Part shown: piece after piece, positions 8,005 to 17,685 of the stretch
Numbering within the stretch: position 1 is the first letter of the stretch
Layout: each line of letters begins with the position of its first letter
DNA from: Acidobacteriota bacterium
GTDB taxonomy: Bacteria; Acidobacteriota; Terriglobia; Terriglobales; Acidobacteriaceae
NCBI GenBank assembly: GCA_018268895.1
Contig: JAFDVP010000001.1
Coordinates: 62,001 to 126,000, forward strand
Length of the DNA: 64,000 nt
Reading direction: 5' to 3'
The notes under the pieces: model-generated
The model's database searches: none
The model's input: the letters and a program-made list of their open reading frames with translations, nothing else
Told to the model about the DNA's origin: nothing
Made by a program: the position numbers and the translations under genes

Positions 8005-9330
8005 TTAGACCTTCGGCGCCCAGCCCTTCTCGTACTCACGATTCCAGAACTTCATCGCTTCGGGATCGTTCAGAACGTGCCCGTTGGTTGTGTCGAGATT
8101 CAGGCCGCGGTTCAGCTCCCACGCGACGTTGGAGAGCTGAAGCATGGTGACCGCTACGTTGCCAACCTCGATCGGTGCGTTGAGCTTCTCGCCCTTCTGA
8201 ATGCCGCCGATGAAGTTGGCGAAGTGCAGGTCGGTCATCGAATCCGCACCCACGGTGTCGGCAGACGAAGCGGAAGCCTCTTTCTTCGCGCTGAAGGACG
8301 ACGTCTTCGTTCCCTTCAGGTCGTAGATGTCGTAACCTTCACGGTCGACGACGACCGTTCCAGTCGTGCCCATAATGGCCGAACCGCGGTCGCGGTCATA
8401 GAACTTCATGCCCTGGCAGCACTTGCCCTCCCAGGAGATGATCTTGTCGTCGTATTCGAAGCTGGTGACCAGCGTGTCATAGAACTGCCAGTCGTCCTTG
8501 AACTGATAGCGTCCGCCGGATGCGGAGACATGCTTGGGGAAGTCGACGCCGATCAGCCAGCGGCAGACATCGACCTCATGTGTGCCGTTGTTCAGCGTCT
8601 CGCCCGTACCCCAGTGTTTGAACCAGTGCCAGTTGTAAGGGTGGTAGTTCGACATGTACTGCTTGCGCGGCGCCGGCCCCTGCCACAGGTCCCAGTCGAG
8701 CGTGGCGGGTACGGGAACCGGCTTGCCGAAGCCGATCGACTTGCGCGTATTGCTGTACCAGGCCTTGGCGTAATATGGGCGGCCGATGATGCCGTCCTTG
8801 ATCTTTGCCGCGACCTCGATGGTGTGCGGAGACGAGCGCTGCTGGCTGCCCATCTGCACCAGCTTCTTGTACTTGTCGCGCGCCGCGACCAGCATGACGC
8901 CCTCGCCGGGGTTATGGCTACAGGGCTTCTCCACATAGACGTGCTTACCCGCTTCTAGCCCGGCGATCGCCATGGGTGCGTGCCAGTGATCGGGGGTGGC
9001 GATGGTAATCGCGTCGACATCCTTCGACGCCAGCACCTTGCGAAAATCTTTTTCAGTTGCCGGCTTGTAGCCCAGCGTCTTCTCAGACTTGCCGGCAAAC
9101 TTCTCCAGGATCGGTGTGTCGACGTCGCAGACGTGCGTGATGTGCGAGGTCTTTGCGTTGGCCTTCAGCGAGGAGAGATGCGCGTAAGCGCGGCTGTTGA
9201 GTCCGATGACGGCGAAGTTCACGCGGTCGTTGGCCCCCATAATTTGTGCATAGCTCTTTGCGTTCGAGCTGACGGCTACGCCTGCGGCGCTTACCGCGAG
9301 TGTGTCGAGAAATTCGCGTCGGGTGATCAC
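8005..9330 (-). CDS. Tat-exported Gfo/Idh/MocA-family oxidoreductase
   Basis: A 441-residue NAD(P)-dependent sugar-type dehydrogenase. I choose the GTG at 9328-9330, which has GAGGAG at good spacing and yields a twin-arginine signal (TRREFLDTLAVSAAG). The longer ATG frame to 9402 would add a non-homologous leader. The Rossmann domain starts at VNFAVIGLNSRAY, and the substrate motif EKPCSHNPGEG follows at about 150, with a C-terminal alpha/beta domain. Such exported members are abundant in Acidobacteriota and Planctomycetota; substrates are mostly unknown, probably sugars or inositols. The cofactor presumably folds in before Tat export. It appears to be a single-gene unit. Confidence 0.9.
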   Translation of the reverse strand: MITRREFLDTLAVSAAGVAVSSNAKSYAQIMGANDRVNFAVIGLNSRAYAHLSSLKANAKTSHITHVCDVDTPILEKFAGKSEKTLGYKPATEKDFRKVLASKDVDAITIATPDHWHAPMAIAGLEAGKHVYVEKPCSHNPGEGVMLVAARDKYKKLVQMGSQQRSSPHTIEVAAKIKDGIIGRPYYAKAWYSNTRKSIGFGKPVPVPATLDWDLWQGPAPRKQYMSNYHPYNWHWFKHWGTGETLNNGTHEVDVCRWLIGVDFPKHVSASGGRYQFKDDWQFYDTLVTSFEYDDKIISWEGKCCQGMKFYDRDRGSAIMGTTGTVVVDREGYDIYDLKGTKTSSFSAKKEASASSADTVGADSMTDLHFANFIGGIQKGEKLNAPIEVGNVAVTMLQLSNVAWELNRGLNLDTTNGHVLNDPEAMKFWNREYEKGWAPKV

Positions 9331-9473
9331 GGGGTCTCCTCCTCGGGAGTTAGTTCGGTCTTTGAAGTAATAGCGCGTAAACGGACTATTTGGAATGCGC
9401 AATCAATGTACACGACAAGGACGGCAATTTGCCAGAGTCATGCGCAAGTGTCACCAAACAGGCGCGTTGCCGG

Positions 9474-10514
9474 TTAGGAGAGCAGCGGCCGTCCCTCAAT
9501 ATCCAGTGCCACATGAAACAGAGCATCCCGCGTCGCCAGAACCGCGCAGCCGTCTTCGACAAACGCCAGCCCTACAAGATTATTGCCGGAGACCGCCAGC
9601 GAGGCCTCGCGCGACGGCGTAATGCGCACAATCCCGCGTTGCCCATGCAGGCTCGCCGCTACGTAAAGGTTGCCGTCGACGTCGAACGCCATCCCCTGGG
9701 CGCGGCCGAGTCCTTGATAGTAGACAGAGATATTGCCGTCGCGGTCGATGGCATGGATCGCCTGGTTCGACGAGGTGGTTGGCCCCGTGACGTAAAGAGT
9801 TCCCGCATCGTCAAAGGCCAGATGGTAAGCAGCGATCGAGGGTTCAAGCGTAGCGAAGACGAAGATCTCGCGCGAAGGGTTGATTTTGAAGATCGTTCCC
9901 GAGCGGTCGCCAACATAGAGGTTGCCGTCGCGGTCAAATGCGATTCCCGTCGCGATCCCCATGCCCTCGGCATAGGTCGACATCTCGCCCTCTGGCGAAA
10001 TGCGGTAGACCGTCCCTTCGGCGCGCGAACTTGCGTACAGATAACCTCCGTGGTCGAAGGCCAGCCCGGTCGGGTTCATCAGTTCGCGAACGAAGGGAAG
10101 CATCTGGAAGTCGCGCTGAATACGAAAGATGGAGACCGGCGTTGCCTGCCCGCGCGCTCCAGAGAGTGTGGTAAAGACCTGTCCCGTGGCGTCCACAACT
10201 GGGTTAGCGACCGGGTGCAGGTTCTCCGCCATGGGAACGGCCACGTGCACCGTGACCGGGTTCGATGCCGCGCCATTGCGGTGCAGCACAATCTCGCCCG
10301 AGATGCTGCCGTCGAGGATTCGTACCGTAGCGCGATTCGGCCGGCTCAGGCTGACCGGCGCAAACACATCGCCGATGGTGGCATGTGGCATGCGACGGCT
10401 GTCTGGGTCCAGGTGCGTTCCATGCAGATCGATCTCACCACCGGGCATCGCGGCGGGCGGAGAGATGCGTGTGATGTGCGGGGCCAGGGGCGAGGACGAG
10501 CTGAAGAGACTCAT
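9474..10514 (-). CDS. IPT/TIG plus NHL (SMP-30-like) beta-propeller protein
   Basis: About 346 residues. An N-terminal IPT/TIG-like fold (ITRISPPAAMPGGEIDLHGTHL, about 12-90) is followed by a beta-propeller with repeated NLYVGDRSG / GTLYVTGPT / NLYVAASLHG blades of NHL/SMP-30 type. No clear signal peptide is seen with the chosen start (ATG at 10512-10514, MSLFSSSSPLAP). The longer frame to 10634 adds 40 residues without support. Proteins like this are common and uncharacterised in Acidobacteriota. It lies 120 bp downstream of pgpA on the same strand. The function is unknown, possibly ligand or sugar-lactone binding. Confidence 0.75.
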   Translation of the reverse strand: MSLFSSSSPLAPHITRISPPAAMPGGEIDLHGTHLDPDSRRMPHATIGDVFAPVSLSRPNRATVRILDGSISGEIVLHRNGAASNPVTVHVAVPMAENLHPVANPVVDATGQVFTTLSGARGQATPVSIFRIQRDFQMLPFVRELMNPTGLAFDHGGYLYASSRAEGTVYRISPEGEMSTYAEGMGIATGIAFDRDGNLYVGDRSGTIFKINPSREIFVFATLEPSIAAYHLAFDDAGTLYVTGPTTSSNQAIHAIDRDGNISVYYQGLGRAQGMAFDVDGNLYVAASLHGQRGIVRITPSREASLAVSGNNLVGLAFVEDGCAVLATRDALFHVALDIEGRPLLS

Positions 10515-10634
10515 TCGTCTTAAGCCTAGACCGCCCGCCGAGGCAATACAAGCAGCCGGCCTAAGCGTGCGGATATAAGGGCCAACGGCCCGGCAAAATA
10601 CCAGCCTGGGCCGAAGGCCCAGGTACTGTGCCAT

Positions 10635-11138
10635 CTACAGAAAATGACGCAGCAGTTGCATACAGATAAATGCCAGCACGCCCGCCGCAACATCGTCCAT
10701 CATGATTCCCGTGCCCTCAGGCAGACGTTCAAAACGCCGGATCGGCCAGGGCTTGAAGATGTCGAAGGCGCGAAAGAGTATGAGGGCCACGATGGCGTGG
10801 GCCCAGTCCGGCGGACAGAAAACGAGCGTGATGAGCTGTCCCGCGACCTCGTCGATAACGACATGGCCAGGGTCTTCGCGTCCCGATTCGCGCGCAACAA
10901 TGGTTGAAGCGGGAATCCCAATCAACGTCACCACAATAGCGGCGATAAAGGTGATGAGAGAAAGATGAGTCGGATGCAGCGTCTGTGCAAACGCCAGCCA
11001 AAGTGCGAGCGCAGCCGCCGAGCCGTAGGTTCCGGGGCCAGGTTTGAGGAGACCCGCGCCGAAGAAGGTTCCGACCGTCCAGGCCCAGAGCGTCTTTTTC
11101 TCCGAGGGAGGCCGCAGTTGAACGTTCGAGTTCGCCAC
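10635..11138 (-). CDS. pgpA: Phosphatidylglycerophosphatase A
   Basis: A 167-residue inner-membrane phosphatase that dephosphorylates phosphatidylglycerophosphate to phosphatidylglycerol. It shows the family motifs GLLKPGPGTYGS near the N-terminus and the metal-binding VIDEVAGQLITL (about 92-103) and FRAFDIFKPWPI (about 122-133), with several hydrophobic helices. The start is a GTG abutting the yacG stop codon, so the two are coupled. Together with GpsA and PlsY in this window it covers phospholipid headgroup and backbone steps. Confidence 0.93.
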   Translation of the reverse strand: MANSNVQLRPPSEKKTLWAWTVGTFFGAGLLKPGPGTYGSAAALALWLAFAQTLHPTHLSLITFIAAIVVTLIGIPASTIVARESGREDPGHVVIDEVAGQLITLVFCPPDWAHAIVALILFRAFDIFKPWPIRRFERLPEGTGIMMDDVAAGVLAFICMQLLRHFL

Positions 11139-11357
11139 CTAGTCTTCGTCCTTGTCGCTGTTGCCGGGGTTGTCGCGTTTTGAGCGGGACAGCTCTTCGA
11201 GAAGATCGGGGTCCTGAATCGGCGTAGAAACTTTGTAGTCCCCCGAGGCCCACTTGCCAAGATCGAGCAGACGGCAACGGTCAGAACAAAAAGGAAAGTT
11301 CTCGTTGTCGATCAGGACAACATTGCGGCAGGTCGGACAGAAGAGCGCTTTCGGCAT
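11139..11357 (-). CDS. yacG: YacG-family zinc protein (DNA gyrase inhibitor family)
   Basis: A 72-residue protein with the C4 zinc knuckle of YacG: C7 and C10 (FCPTC), then C24 and C28 (PFCSDRC), followed by RLLDLGKWASGDY. E. coli YacG binds GyrB and inhibits gyrase; the role in other phyla is assumed from homology. The C-terminus is acidic and disordered. It sits 31 bp after rimO and directly abuts pgpA, so rimO-yacG-pgpA form one likely transcript. Confidence 0.93.
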   Translation of the reverse strand: MPKALFCPTCRNVVLIDNENFPFCSDRCRLLDLGKWASGDYKVSTPIQDPDLLEELSRSKRDNPGNSDKDED

Positions 11358-11388
11358 TGCAGCTTCGATTGTAAATCCGCAGCGCGAG

Positions 11389-13074
11389 TCACATGATGAT
11401 GCGAGCGACTACATCATAATCATGCGACTCGGTGATCTCGGCGCGGTAGAAGGTGCCGGGGACGAGTTCTTCGTGGGGGCCGAAGTCGTTGATGAAGACC
11501 TTGCCGTCGATCTCGGGGGCGTGCTGGATGGTGCGGCCCTCCCAGAGGAGTTCGGTCTCTTCGGACTCGCCTTCGACGAGGAGGTCGATCTCGCGGCCAA
11601 CCCATTGGGCTTTGGCTTTGGCGCTGATCTTCTGCTGGAGCTTCATCAGCTTGCGGCGGCGGGCCTGGATGGTGCGCTCGGGGACCTTGAGGGCGGCGTC
11701 GAGATCGAAGGCCTTCGCGCCCTCTTCGTCGGAGTAGGTGAAGACGCCGAGCCAGTCGATCTGTGCTCTCTTCACGAACTCTGCGAGTTCGTTGAAGTCC
11801 TGATCAGTTTCCCCCGGGAAGCCGACGATGAAGCTGGTGCGGATGACGATGCCGGGGACGATGCGGCGGGCCTTCTCGATCAGGTCGAGGAAGATCTTTG
11901 CGTTGCCGCCGCGCTTCATGCGCTTGAGAACCGGGGCGCTCGCGTGTTGCAGCGGAACGTCGAGGTACTTCGCAATGTTGCCGTGCTTCGCCATCGTCTC
12001 AAGCAGCCGCGTCGTCACCTTGTTGGGGTAGGTGTAGAGGAAGCGGAGCCACTTGAGGCCGGGGAGCGTTGCGAGGGCTTCGAGCAACTGGGCGAGGCCG
12101 TCGGTGAGGCCGAGGTCTTCGCCGTAGCAGGTTGTGTCCTGGCCGATGAGGGTGATCTCGCGGACGCCCTGCGCGATGAGCTTTTCTGCCTCGGAGACGA
12201 TCGACGACATGCGGCGCGAGCGGAACTTGCCGCGAAGCTGCGGGATGATGCAGAAGCTGCACGGGTGGTCGCAGCCCTCGGCGATCTTGATGTAGGCCGA
12301 GGCGCGCGGCGTGGCGAGGATGCGCGGCGTCTCGTCGCTGTAGAGATATTCCGGCAGCGCGGCGGTGGCTCCGTCCCATGCGGTGCGGGAGAAGCGGCCT
12401 TGTTGTTCGCGGAGGTCGCCTTCGGGGCGCGAGGCGAGGTGTGCAGCTTCCGGCGCTATCGGTAGAGAAGCAGATCCCTCCACTCCGCTGCGCTTCGGTC
12501 GGGATGACAACTCAAGTTTTTGTACTTCAATCTCGTGATGCTCGATCTTTACCTGCGTCGAGTCCTCCTCGGGGCGCGAGTGCTGCTGCACGGCGCTGTG
12601 GGCGCGGCTTACGAGGCCCTGCGGCAGGATGTTGAAGGGCGAGTCTGTCGCTGGCGCAGGCTTGGGAGCGAGGCCAGCTGCGGTGAGAATGGCTTCGAGT
12701 TCGCCGGTTCCGACGACGGCGTCGACCTCGGGGATGTTCTTCTGGATCTCGTCGCGGTAGCGCTCGACGAGGCAGCCGGCGACGATAAGCTTCTGCGCGC
12801 GGCCTCCGTTGGCCTGCTTGTGCTGCACCATCTCGAGGATGATGTTGACGGACTCCTGCTTGGCCGAGTCGATGAAGCTGCACGTGTTGACGACGATGAT
12901 CTCGGCGTCTTCGGCTGCGGGTGTCAGTTGACCGCCGGCCTGATGGAGCAGGCCCATCATAACCTCGGAGTCTACAAGGTTCTTGGGGCAGCCGAGGGAG
13001 ACGAAGCCGATCTTGGGTCTGGCTGAGGCGGTCTCGGGCGTGGTTGCAGCTTCAGTTGTGGCGGGGGGAGTCAC
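11389..13074 (-). CDS. rimO: Ribosomal protein S12 methylthiotransferase RimO with a large in-frame insert
   Basis: A radical-SAM enzyme that methylthiolates the conserved Asp of ribosomal protein S12. The N-terminal UPF0004 cluster ligands are C29, C65 and C101. The radical-SAM triad is C268, C272 and C275 (EGCDHPCSFC). A TRAM domain ends the protein. At 561 residues it is about 110-120 longer than usual. The extra length lies between the two catalytic domains (about 139-240) and looks disordered. Residues about 189-200 (SSRPKRSGVEG) are encoded by a copy of the dispersed repeat. All catalytic residues are intact and the frame is open, so the insert is probably tolerated rather than inactivating. 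Confidence 0.95.
   Translation of the reverse strand: MTPPATTEAATTPETASARPKIGFVSLGCPKNLVDSEVMMGLLHQAGGQLTPAAEDAEIIVVNTCSFIDSAKQESVNIILEMVQHKQANGGRAQKLIVAGCLVERYRDEIQKNIPEVDAVVGTGELEAILTAAGLAPKPAPATDSPFNILPQGLVSRAHSAVQQHSRPEEDSTQVKIEHHEIEVQKLELSSRPKRSGVEGSASLPIAPEAAHLASRPEGDLREQQGRFSRTAWDGATAALPEYLYSDETPRILATPRASAYIKIAEGCDHPCSFCIIPQLRGKFRSRRMSSIVSEAEKLIAQGVREITLIGQDTTCYGEDLGLTDGLAQLLEALATLPGLKWLRFLYTYPNKVTTRLLETMAKHGNIAKYLDVPLQHASAPVLKRMKRGGNAKIFLDLIEKARRIVPGIVIRTSFIVGFPGETDQDFNELAEFVKRAQIDWLGVFTYSDEEGAKAFDLDAALKVPERTIQARRRKLMKLQQKISAKAKAQWVGREIDLLVEGESEETELLWEGRTIQHAPEIDGKVFINDFGPHEELVPGTFYRAEITESHDYDVVARIIM
12477..12510. repeat. Dispersed GC-rich repeat, copy A, inside rimO
   Basis: Read on the plus strand it contains CCGCTGCGCT, then a variable spacer, then GGGATGAC. 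It matches three other copies in the window (25331, 36911, 59757). This copy is translated in rimO as an SRPKRSGVEG-like stretch, a peptide often seen where such elements lie in acidobacterial genes (from memory). The repeat boundaries are approximate. Confidence 0.7.
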
Positions 13075-13202
13075 AGCCTTCTAGTTTAGCAGTTTTTCGG
13101 ATGTCTCCGCTGTACTCCACCGGCACCTATTTTGTGCAAAGTATTAGAAATAATTGACTTAGGTCGGTGGGTGGGTAAAGTGCTGAAATGCTGACGCATT
13201 GG

Positions 13203-13225
13203 CTGCAAAAGTATTCATTTTGCAG
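13203..13225. repeat. 8-bp inverted repeat just after the permease stop codon
   Basis: CTGCAAAA (13203-13210) and TTTTGCAG (13218-13225) are perfect arms around a 7-base loop, one base beyond the permease stop. No T-run follows on the minus strand, so this is at best a weak terminator or a 3'-end stabiliser. Confidence 0.4.
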
Positions 13226-13226
13226 A

Positions 13227-15755
13227 CTACTCGTGCCTGAGGATCCTCATGGGATCGATACGGAGCGCTCTTCGTGCGGGGGCGAAGGCGGCTACGGATG
13301 CGATGGCGGCGAGCAGTCCAATGGCGGCGGCGTAGCTCAGCGGGTCGAGTCCGCTGACTCCGTAGAGGATGCGACGCAACAGTTGTGATGCGAGTGCGGC
13401 TAGCACGGTACCCATGATCAGTCCCAGCGCTACCGGAGTGATGAACTGACGCAGCGTTGCGGCAATGACGTGGGTCTTGCTAGCGCCGAGCGCGAGCCGT
13501 ATGGCGATCTCCGTGGTCTTCTGGGAGACAGTGTAGGCTACCAGGCCCAGGAGTCCGATGGCTGCGAGCAGTACGGCGGAGGCTCCCATCAGGCTTGCGA
13601 TCACTGCTCCTTTCTCTACGGTTCCAACCTCTTCGTGGAAGGAATCGCTGAGCAGGCGAACCGAGGGGAAGAGTCCGGCGTCGATGCCGGCGGTCACAGT
13701 TCTGGCTGCAGTTGCGATGTTCTCGAGCCTTCCCTGTGTGCGCACGAGCAGGACCATGTGCGGAAGCGAATGGTCATCGCTGAACTGATAGAGCTCGGTG
13801 GCGTCGGGGTCGTGCATGGACATGGTGCGGGCGTTGGTGACTACGCCGACGATGGTGAGTTTTTCGGACTGTGGGTTCGAGGGGTCGAGAGAAAACTGCT
13901 TGCCGAGGGGAGACTCGTTGGGCCACATACGCCGCGCGAGGGACTCGCTGACGACGGCTTCGTTGGTGTCGCCGGCCTGCAGGTCTCTTCCGCTGAGCCG
14001 AGGGATTGCCATGGTGGTGAAGAAGCCGGGTTCGATGTGACTGACGAAGATTCCGAAGTGATATCCGCCGAGCCCGGTGACGTTTTTATGTCCGAGGGGA
14101 GCCATAGAGGTGAGTCCGACGGAGGTGACACCGGGAAGGCGGCTGAGCCTGGCCTGCGCGGCGTCGAGATAATTTCTAGCGGCGGAGCTGGAGTAGCCGT
14201 GCGCGGCGAGGTCGGGATCGACGATGAGGACGTGCTGGTAGTCGTAGCCGGGGTCGGTGGATACGGCAAAGTGCAGGGCGCGAACGAGCAGTCCTGCGAC
14301 GATGAGGAGGACGCAGCTTGCGGCGATCTGCGCGGTGACGAGAAGTTGGCGGGTGCGCGTGCCGCTTCTGCGCTTTGCAGTGAGCTGCAGGGCGGGTGCG
14401 AGTCCGAAGACGATGGCTGCGATCAGCCCGATGGTTGCGGCGAAGGCGACAACTCTCCAGTCGGGCGTGGGGTTGAGCCACGGCGGAGCATTGACCTGCG
14501 AGAGGAAGACGCGGAGGCAGAGGTAGCCGAGGCCGATTCCTGCGGCGGCGGCTAGCAGCGCGAGAAGGAGGCTTTCGGTGAAGAGCTGGCGAATGATTCG
14601 GCGGCGGCTTGCTCCCAGAGCAAAGCGTATGGAGATCTCGTGACCGCGGGTGACGCCGCGCGCCATCAGGAGTCCGCCGAGGTTGCTGCAGGCGACGGTG
14701 AGGATGAGCAGGACGAGCGTTGCGACGAGGCTGATCATGGGGACGTTGTCTTTGTGCAGCGCCTGCAGGTAGCCTCCAGGCTCGATGGTAATGCGCTCGT
14801 TGTCCCAGACGGCCTGGGGGGATTGCTTTCGCAGTTCATTGGTGAGGGCGAAGAGCTCCTGCGCGGTGATCTTTGGCGATACGCCGGGCTGGAGGCGTGC
14901 CCACACGTCGAGCATGCCGTCGAGTGTTGCGTCCGTGAGCGCGGTGCTGCCTTCTATGAAGTAGGGCTGCTGGGCGAGCGGCATCCAGAAGGCTGGCTCG
15001 CGCGGCAGACCGAGGCCGCTGAAGTTGCGCGGGGCGATACCGATCACGATTGCGGGCTTGTGATTGAGGTGCACGGTTCGACCGACGATGGAGGGATCGC
15101 TGTCGAAGTGCTCCTGCCAGAAGGTGTGGCTGAGGACGACGACGGGAGCAGAGTCCTTTTGTTCGTCGCGTTCCGGGTCGAAGAGTCTTCCCTGTGATGT
15201 TTCGGCGCCGAGCTCGCGGAAGAGGTTGGCGGAGATGAAGCGGGCGCGTATGGGCTTGCTCTCGCTTTCGAGGAGGATCTCGCGATCGGTGCTGACCATA
15301 AAGGCGCGCAAGGTCTTGGCGTGGTCGCGATAGAACTTGATGGAGGGGTACGCGATGACGGAGGCGAAGCTGCCGGGGGCGCTTCGCTGCAGGCGGACGA
15401 TGGTGTCGGGGTCGCGCACGGGCAGGGGCTTCAACACGAACATGTTGAAGAGCCCGAAGGCGGCGACGTTGACGCCGATTCCGACTGCAAGCACGAGGAC
15501 TGCGGTGAGGGTGAAGCCGGGGGAGCGCGCGAGGGTGCGCAGCCCGAAGCGGAGGTCCTGCAGGAGTCTGTCGATCCAGATCCAGCCCCAGGCCTCGCGC
15601 GCCCGTTCATGCAGCAAGGCTTCGTTGCCGAAGCTCTTCGGTTCGGCGCCGGCGCGGGTGGACATCTCGCGGTGGAACTGCATCTCGTCGTAGAGCTCCT
15701 GCTGCATACGTCTGCGATGAAGCAGGTACTGGATTCTTCGCGTGAGCTCGTTCAT
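13227..15755 (-). CDS. ADOP-type (acidobacterial duplicated orphan permease) MacB/FtsX-like ABC permease
   Basis: An 842-residue inner-membrane protein. The N-terminal prefix (MNELTRRIQYLLHRRRM) is typical of the ADOP group. Next come a transmembrane helix near 85-105, a large periplasmic MacB-type domain, an FtsX block around 340-440, a second periplasmic region and a second FtsX block near 710-830 ending DPMRILRHE. No ATPase gene is adjacent, which is why this family is called orphan. Relatives resemble MacB exporters for antibiotics or peptides, but substrates are unknown. It begins 9 bp after the padR stop codon, so PadR very likely controls it. Confidence 0.92.
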   Translation of the reverse strand: MNELTRRIQYLLHRRRMQQELYDEMQFHREMSTRAGAEPKSFGNEALLHERAREAWGWIWIDRLLQDLRFGLRTLARSPGFTLTAVLVLAVGIGVNVAAFGLFNMFVLKPLPVRDPDTIVRLQRSAPGSFASVIAYPSIKFYRDHAKTLRAFMVSTDREILLESESKPIRARFISANLFRELGAETSQGRLFDPERDEQKDSAPVVVLSHTFWQEHFDSDPSIVGRTVHLNHKPAIVIGIAPRNFSGLGLPREPAFWMPLAQQPYFIEGSTALTDATLDGMLDVWARLQPGVSPKITAQELFALTNELRKQSPQAVWDNERITIEPGGYLQALHKDNVPMISLVATLVLLILTVACSNLGGLLMARGVTRGHEISIRFALGASRRRIIRQLFTESLLLALLAAAAGIGLGYLCLRVFLSQVNAPPWLNPTPDWRVVAFAATIGLIAAIVFGLAPALQLTAKRRSGTRTRQLLVTAQIAASCVLLIVAGLLVRALHFAVSTDPGYDYQHVLIVDPDLAAHGYSSSAARNYLDAAQARLSRLPGVTSVGLTSMAPLGHKNVTGLGGYHFGIFVSHIEPGFFTTMAIPRLSGRDLQAGDTNEAVVSESLARRMWPNESPLGKQFSLDPSNPQSEKLTIVGVVTNARTMSMHDPDATELYQFSDDHSLPHMVLLVRTQGRLENIATAARTVTAGIDAGLFPSVRLLSDSFHEEVGTVEKGAVIASLMGASAVLLAAIGLLGLVAYTVSQKTTEIAIRLALGASKTHVIAATLRQFITPVALGLIMGTVLAALASQLLRRILYGVSGLDPLSYAAAIGLLAAIASVAAFAPARRALRIDPMRILRHE

Positions 15756-15764
15756 TGGATTCTC

Positions 15765-16106
15765 CTATGCGGTGCGCAGCACAGCTTTGATCGCTTCGGT
15801 GACGCGGTCGTAGTCTTCGAGCTCGGCCTCGAGCTGTTTGCGGCCCGCAGCGGTCAGCCGGTAGAAGCGGACCTTGCGGCCGGTCTCGGAGATTCCCCAC
15901 TCGGCGCTGGCCCAGCCCTTGAGGAGTATCTTCTGGAGGGCGGGGTAGAGGGAGCCTTCTTCTACTTCGAGGACTTCTCTGGAGAGGAGATGGATCTTTT
16001 GCGCGATGGCATATCCGTGCAGAGGGCTGGAGCGGAGGACGCGCAGGATGAGCATGGCGAGTGCGCCTGAAGGCATTCCATTTTTAGGTGTAGGTTTCAT
16101 AGGCAT
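15765..16106 (-). CDS. PadR-family transcriptional regulator
   Basis: A 113-residue winged-helix repressor. The PadR core (LHGYAIAQKIHLLS then EEGSLYPALQKILLKGW, about 28-65) and the wing (GRKVRFYRLTAAGRKQLEAE) are clear; a short helical dimerisation tail follows. The start is either the ATG at 16106 or the in-frame ATG at 16100; neither has a ribosome site. A perfect 11-bp palindrome overlaps the start, and a TTGACA lies upstream. It forms a bicistronic unit with the permease, the standard acidobacterial arrangement. The inducer is unknown. Confidence 0.93.
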   Translation of the reverse strand: MPMKPTPKNGMPSGALAMLILRVLRSSPLHGYAIAQKIHLLSREVLEVEEGSLYPALQKILLKGWASAEWGISETGRKVRFYRLTAAGRKQLEAELEDYDRVTEAIKAVLRTA

Positions 16107-16140
16107 AGATAATCTATGCCTAAAGATATTTAAGTGTCAA
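16100..16140 (-). promoter_or_regulatory. padR promoter with overlapping palindromic operator
   Basis: A perfect palindrome (arms TAGGCATAGAT / ATCTATGCCTA, one central base, 16100-16122) covers the padR start. On the minus strand TTGACA (plus 16135-16140) lies 18 bp from TAGATT (plus 16111-16116), which falls inside the palindrome. PadR binding would therefore block its own promoter. Transcription would begin near the ATG, implying a leaderless or nearly leaderless mRNA. Confidence 0.65.
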
Positions 16141-16204
16141 CTTTTTGTCAGGAACGCTACTCCTTCCGGACGAGCCTGTCGGGTTAGTTGCAGGTTATGC
16201 GGGT

Positions 16205-16234
16205 TTGACTCGGCGAGTGACCGGCACGGATACT
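16205..16234 (+). promoter_or_regulatory. Candidate argG promoter
   Basis: TTGACT (16205-16210) and GATACT (16229-16234) are separated by 18 bp, about 45 bp upstream of the argG start. No ARG-box-like operator is recognised. Confidence 0.45.
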
Positions 16235-16276
16235 GAGGATCGGGACTTCTCAAAAAAATCTTTTTTATAAGGCTGA

Positions 16277-17620
<1,344 letters not shown>

Positions 17621-17636
17621 TTTTTTGAGAATAGAA

Positions 17637-17663
17637 AACGCCTCTGGCATTGCCAGAGGCGTT
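17637..17663. terminator. Bidirectional intrinsic terminator between argG and PEP-CTERM protein A
   Basis: Twelve-bp arms AACGCCTCTGGC (17637-17648) and GCCAGAGGCGTT (17652-17663) surround a 3-base loop. T-rich tracts lie on both sides (CTTGTTT on plus, TTTTCTATT on minus), so it can serve the convergent genes argG and the PEP-CTERM gene. The same stem sequence recurs at 18542. Confidence 0.85.
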
Positions 17664-17685
17664 CTTGTTTGAGAGTCGGCTCAGC

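Noticed and set aside
16140..16204. An ARG box upstream of argG
   Set aside because: No pair of imperfect 18-base ARG palindromes could be recognised.
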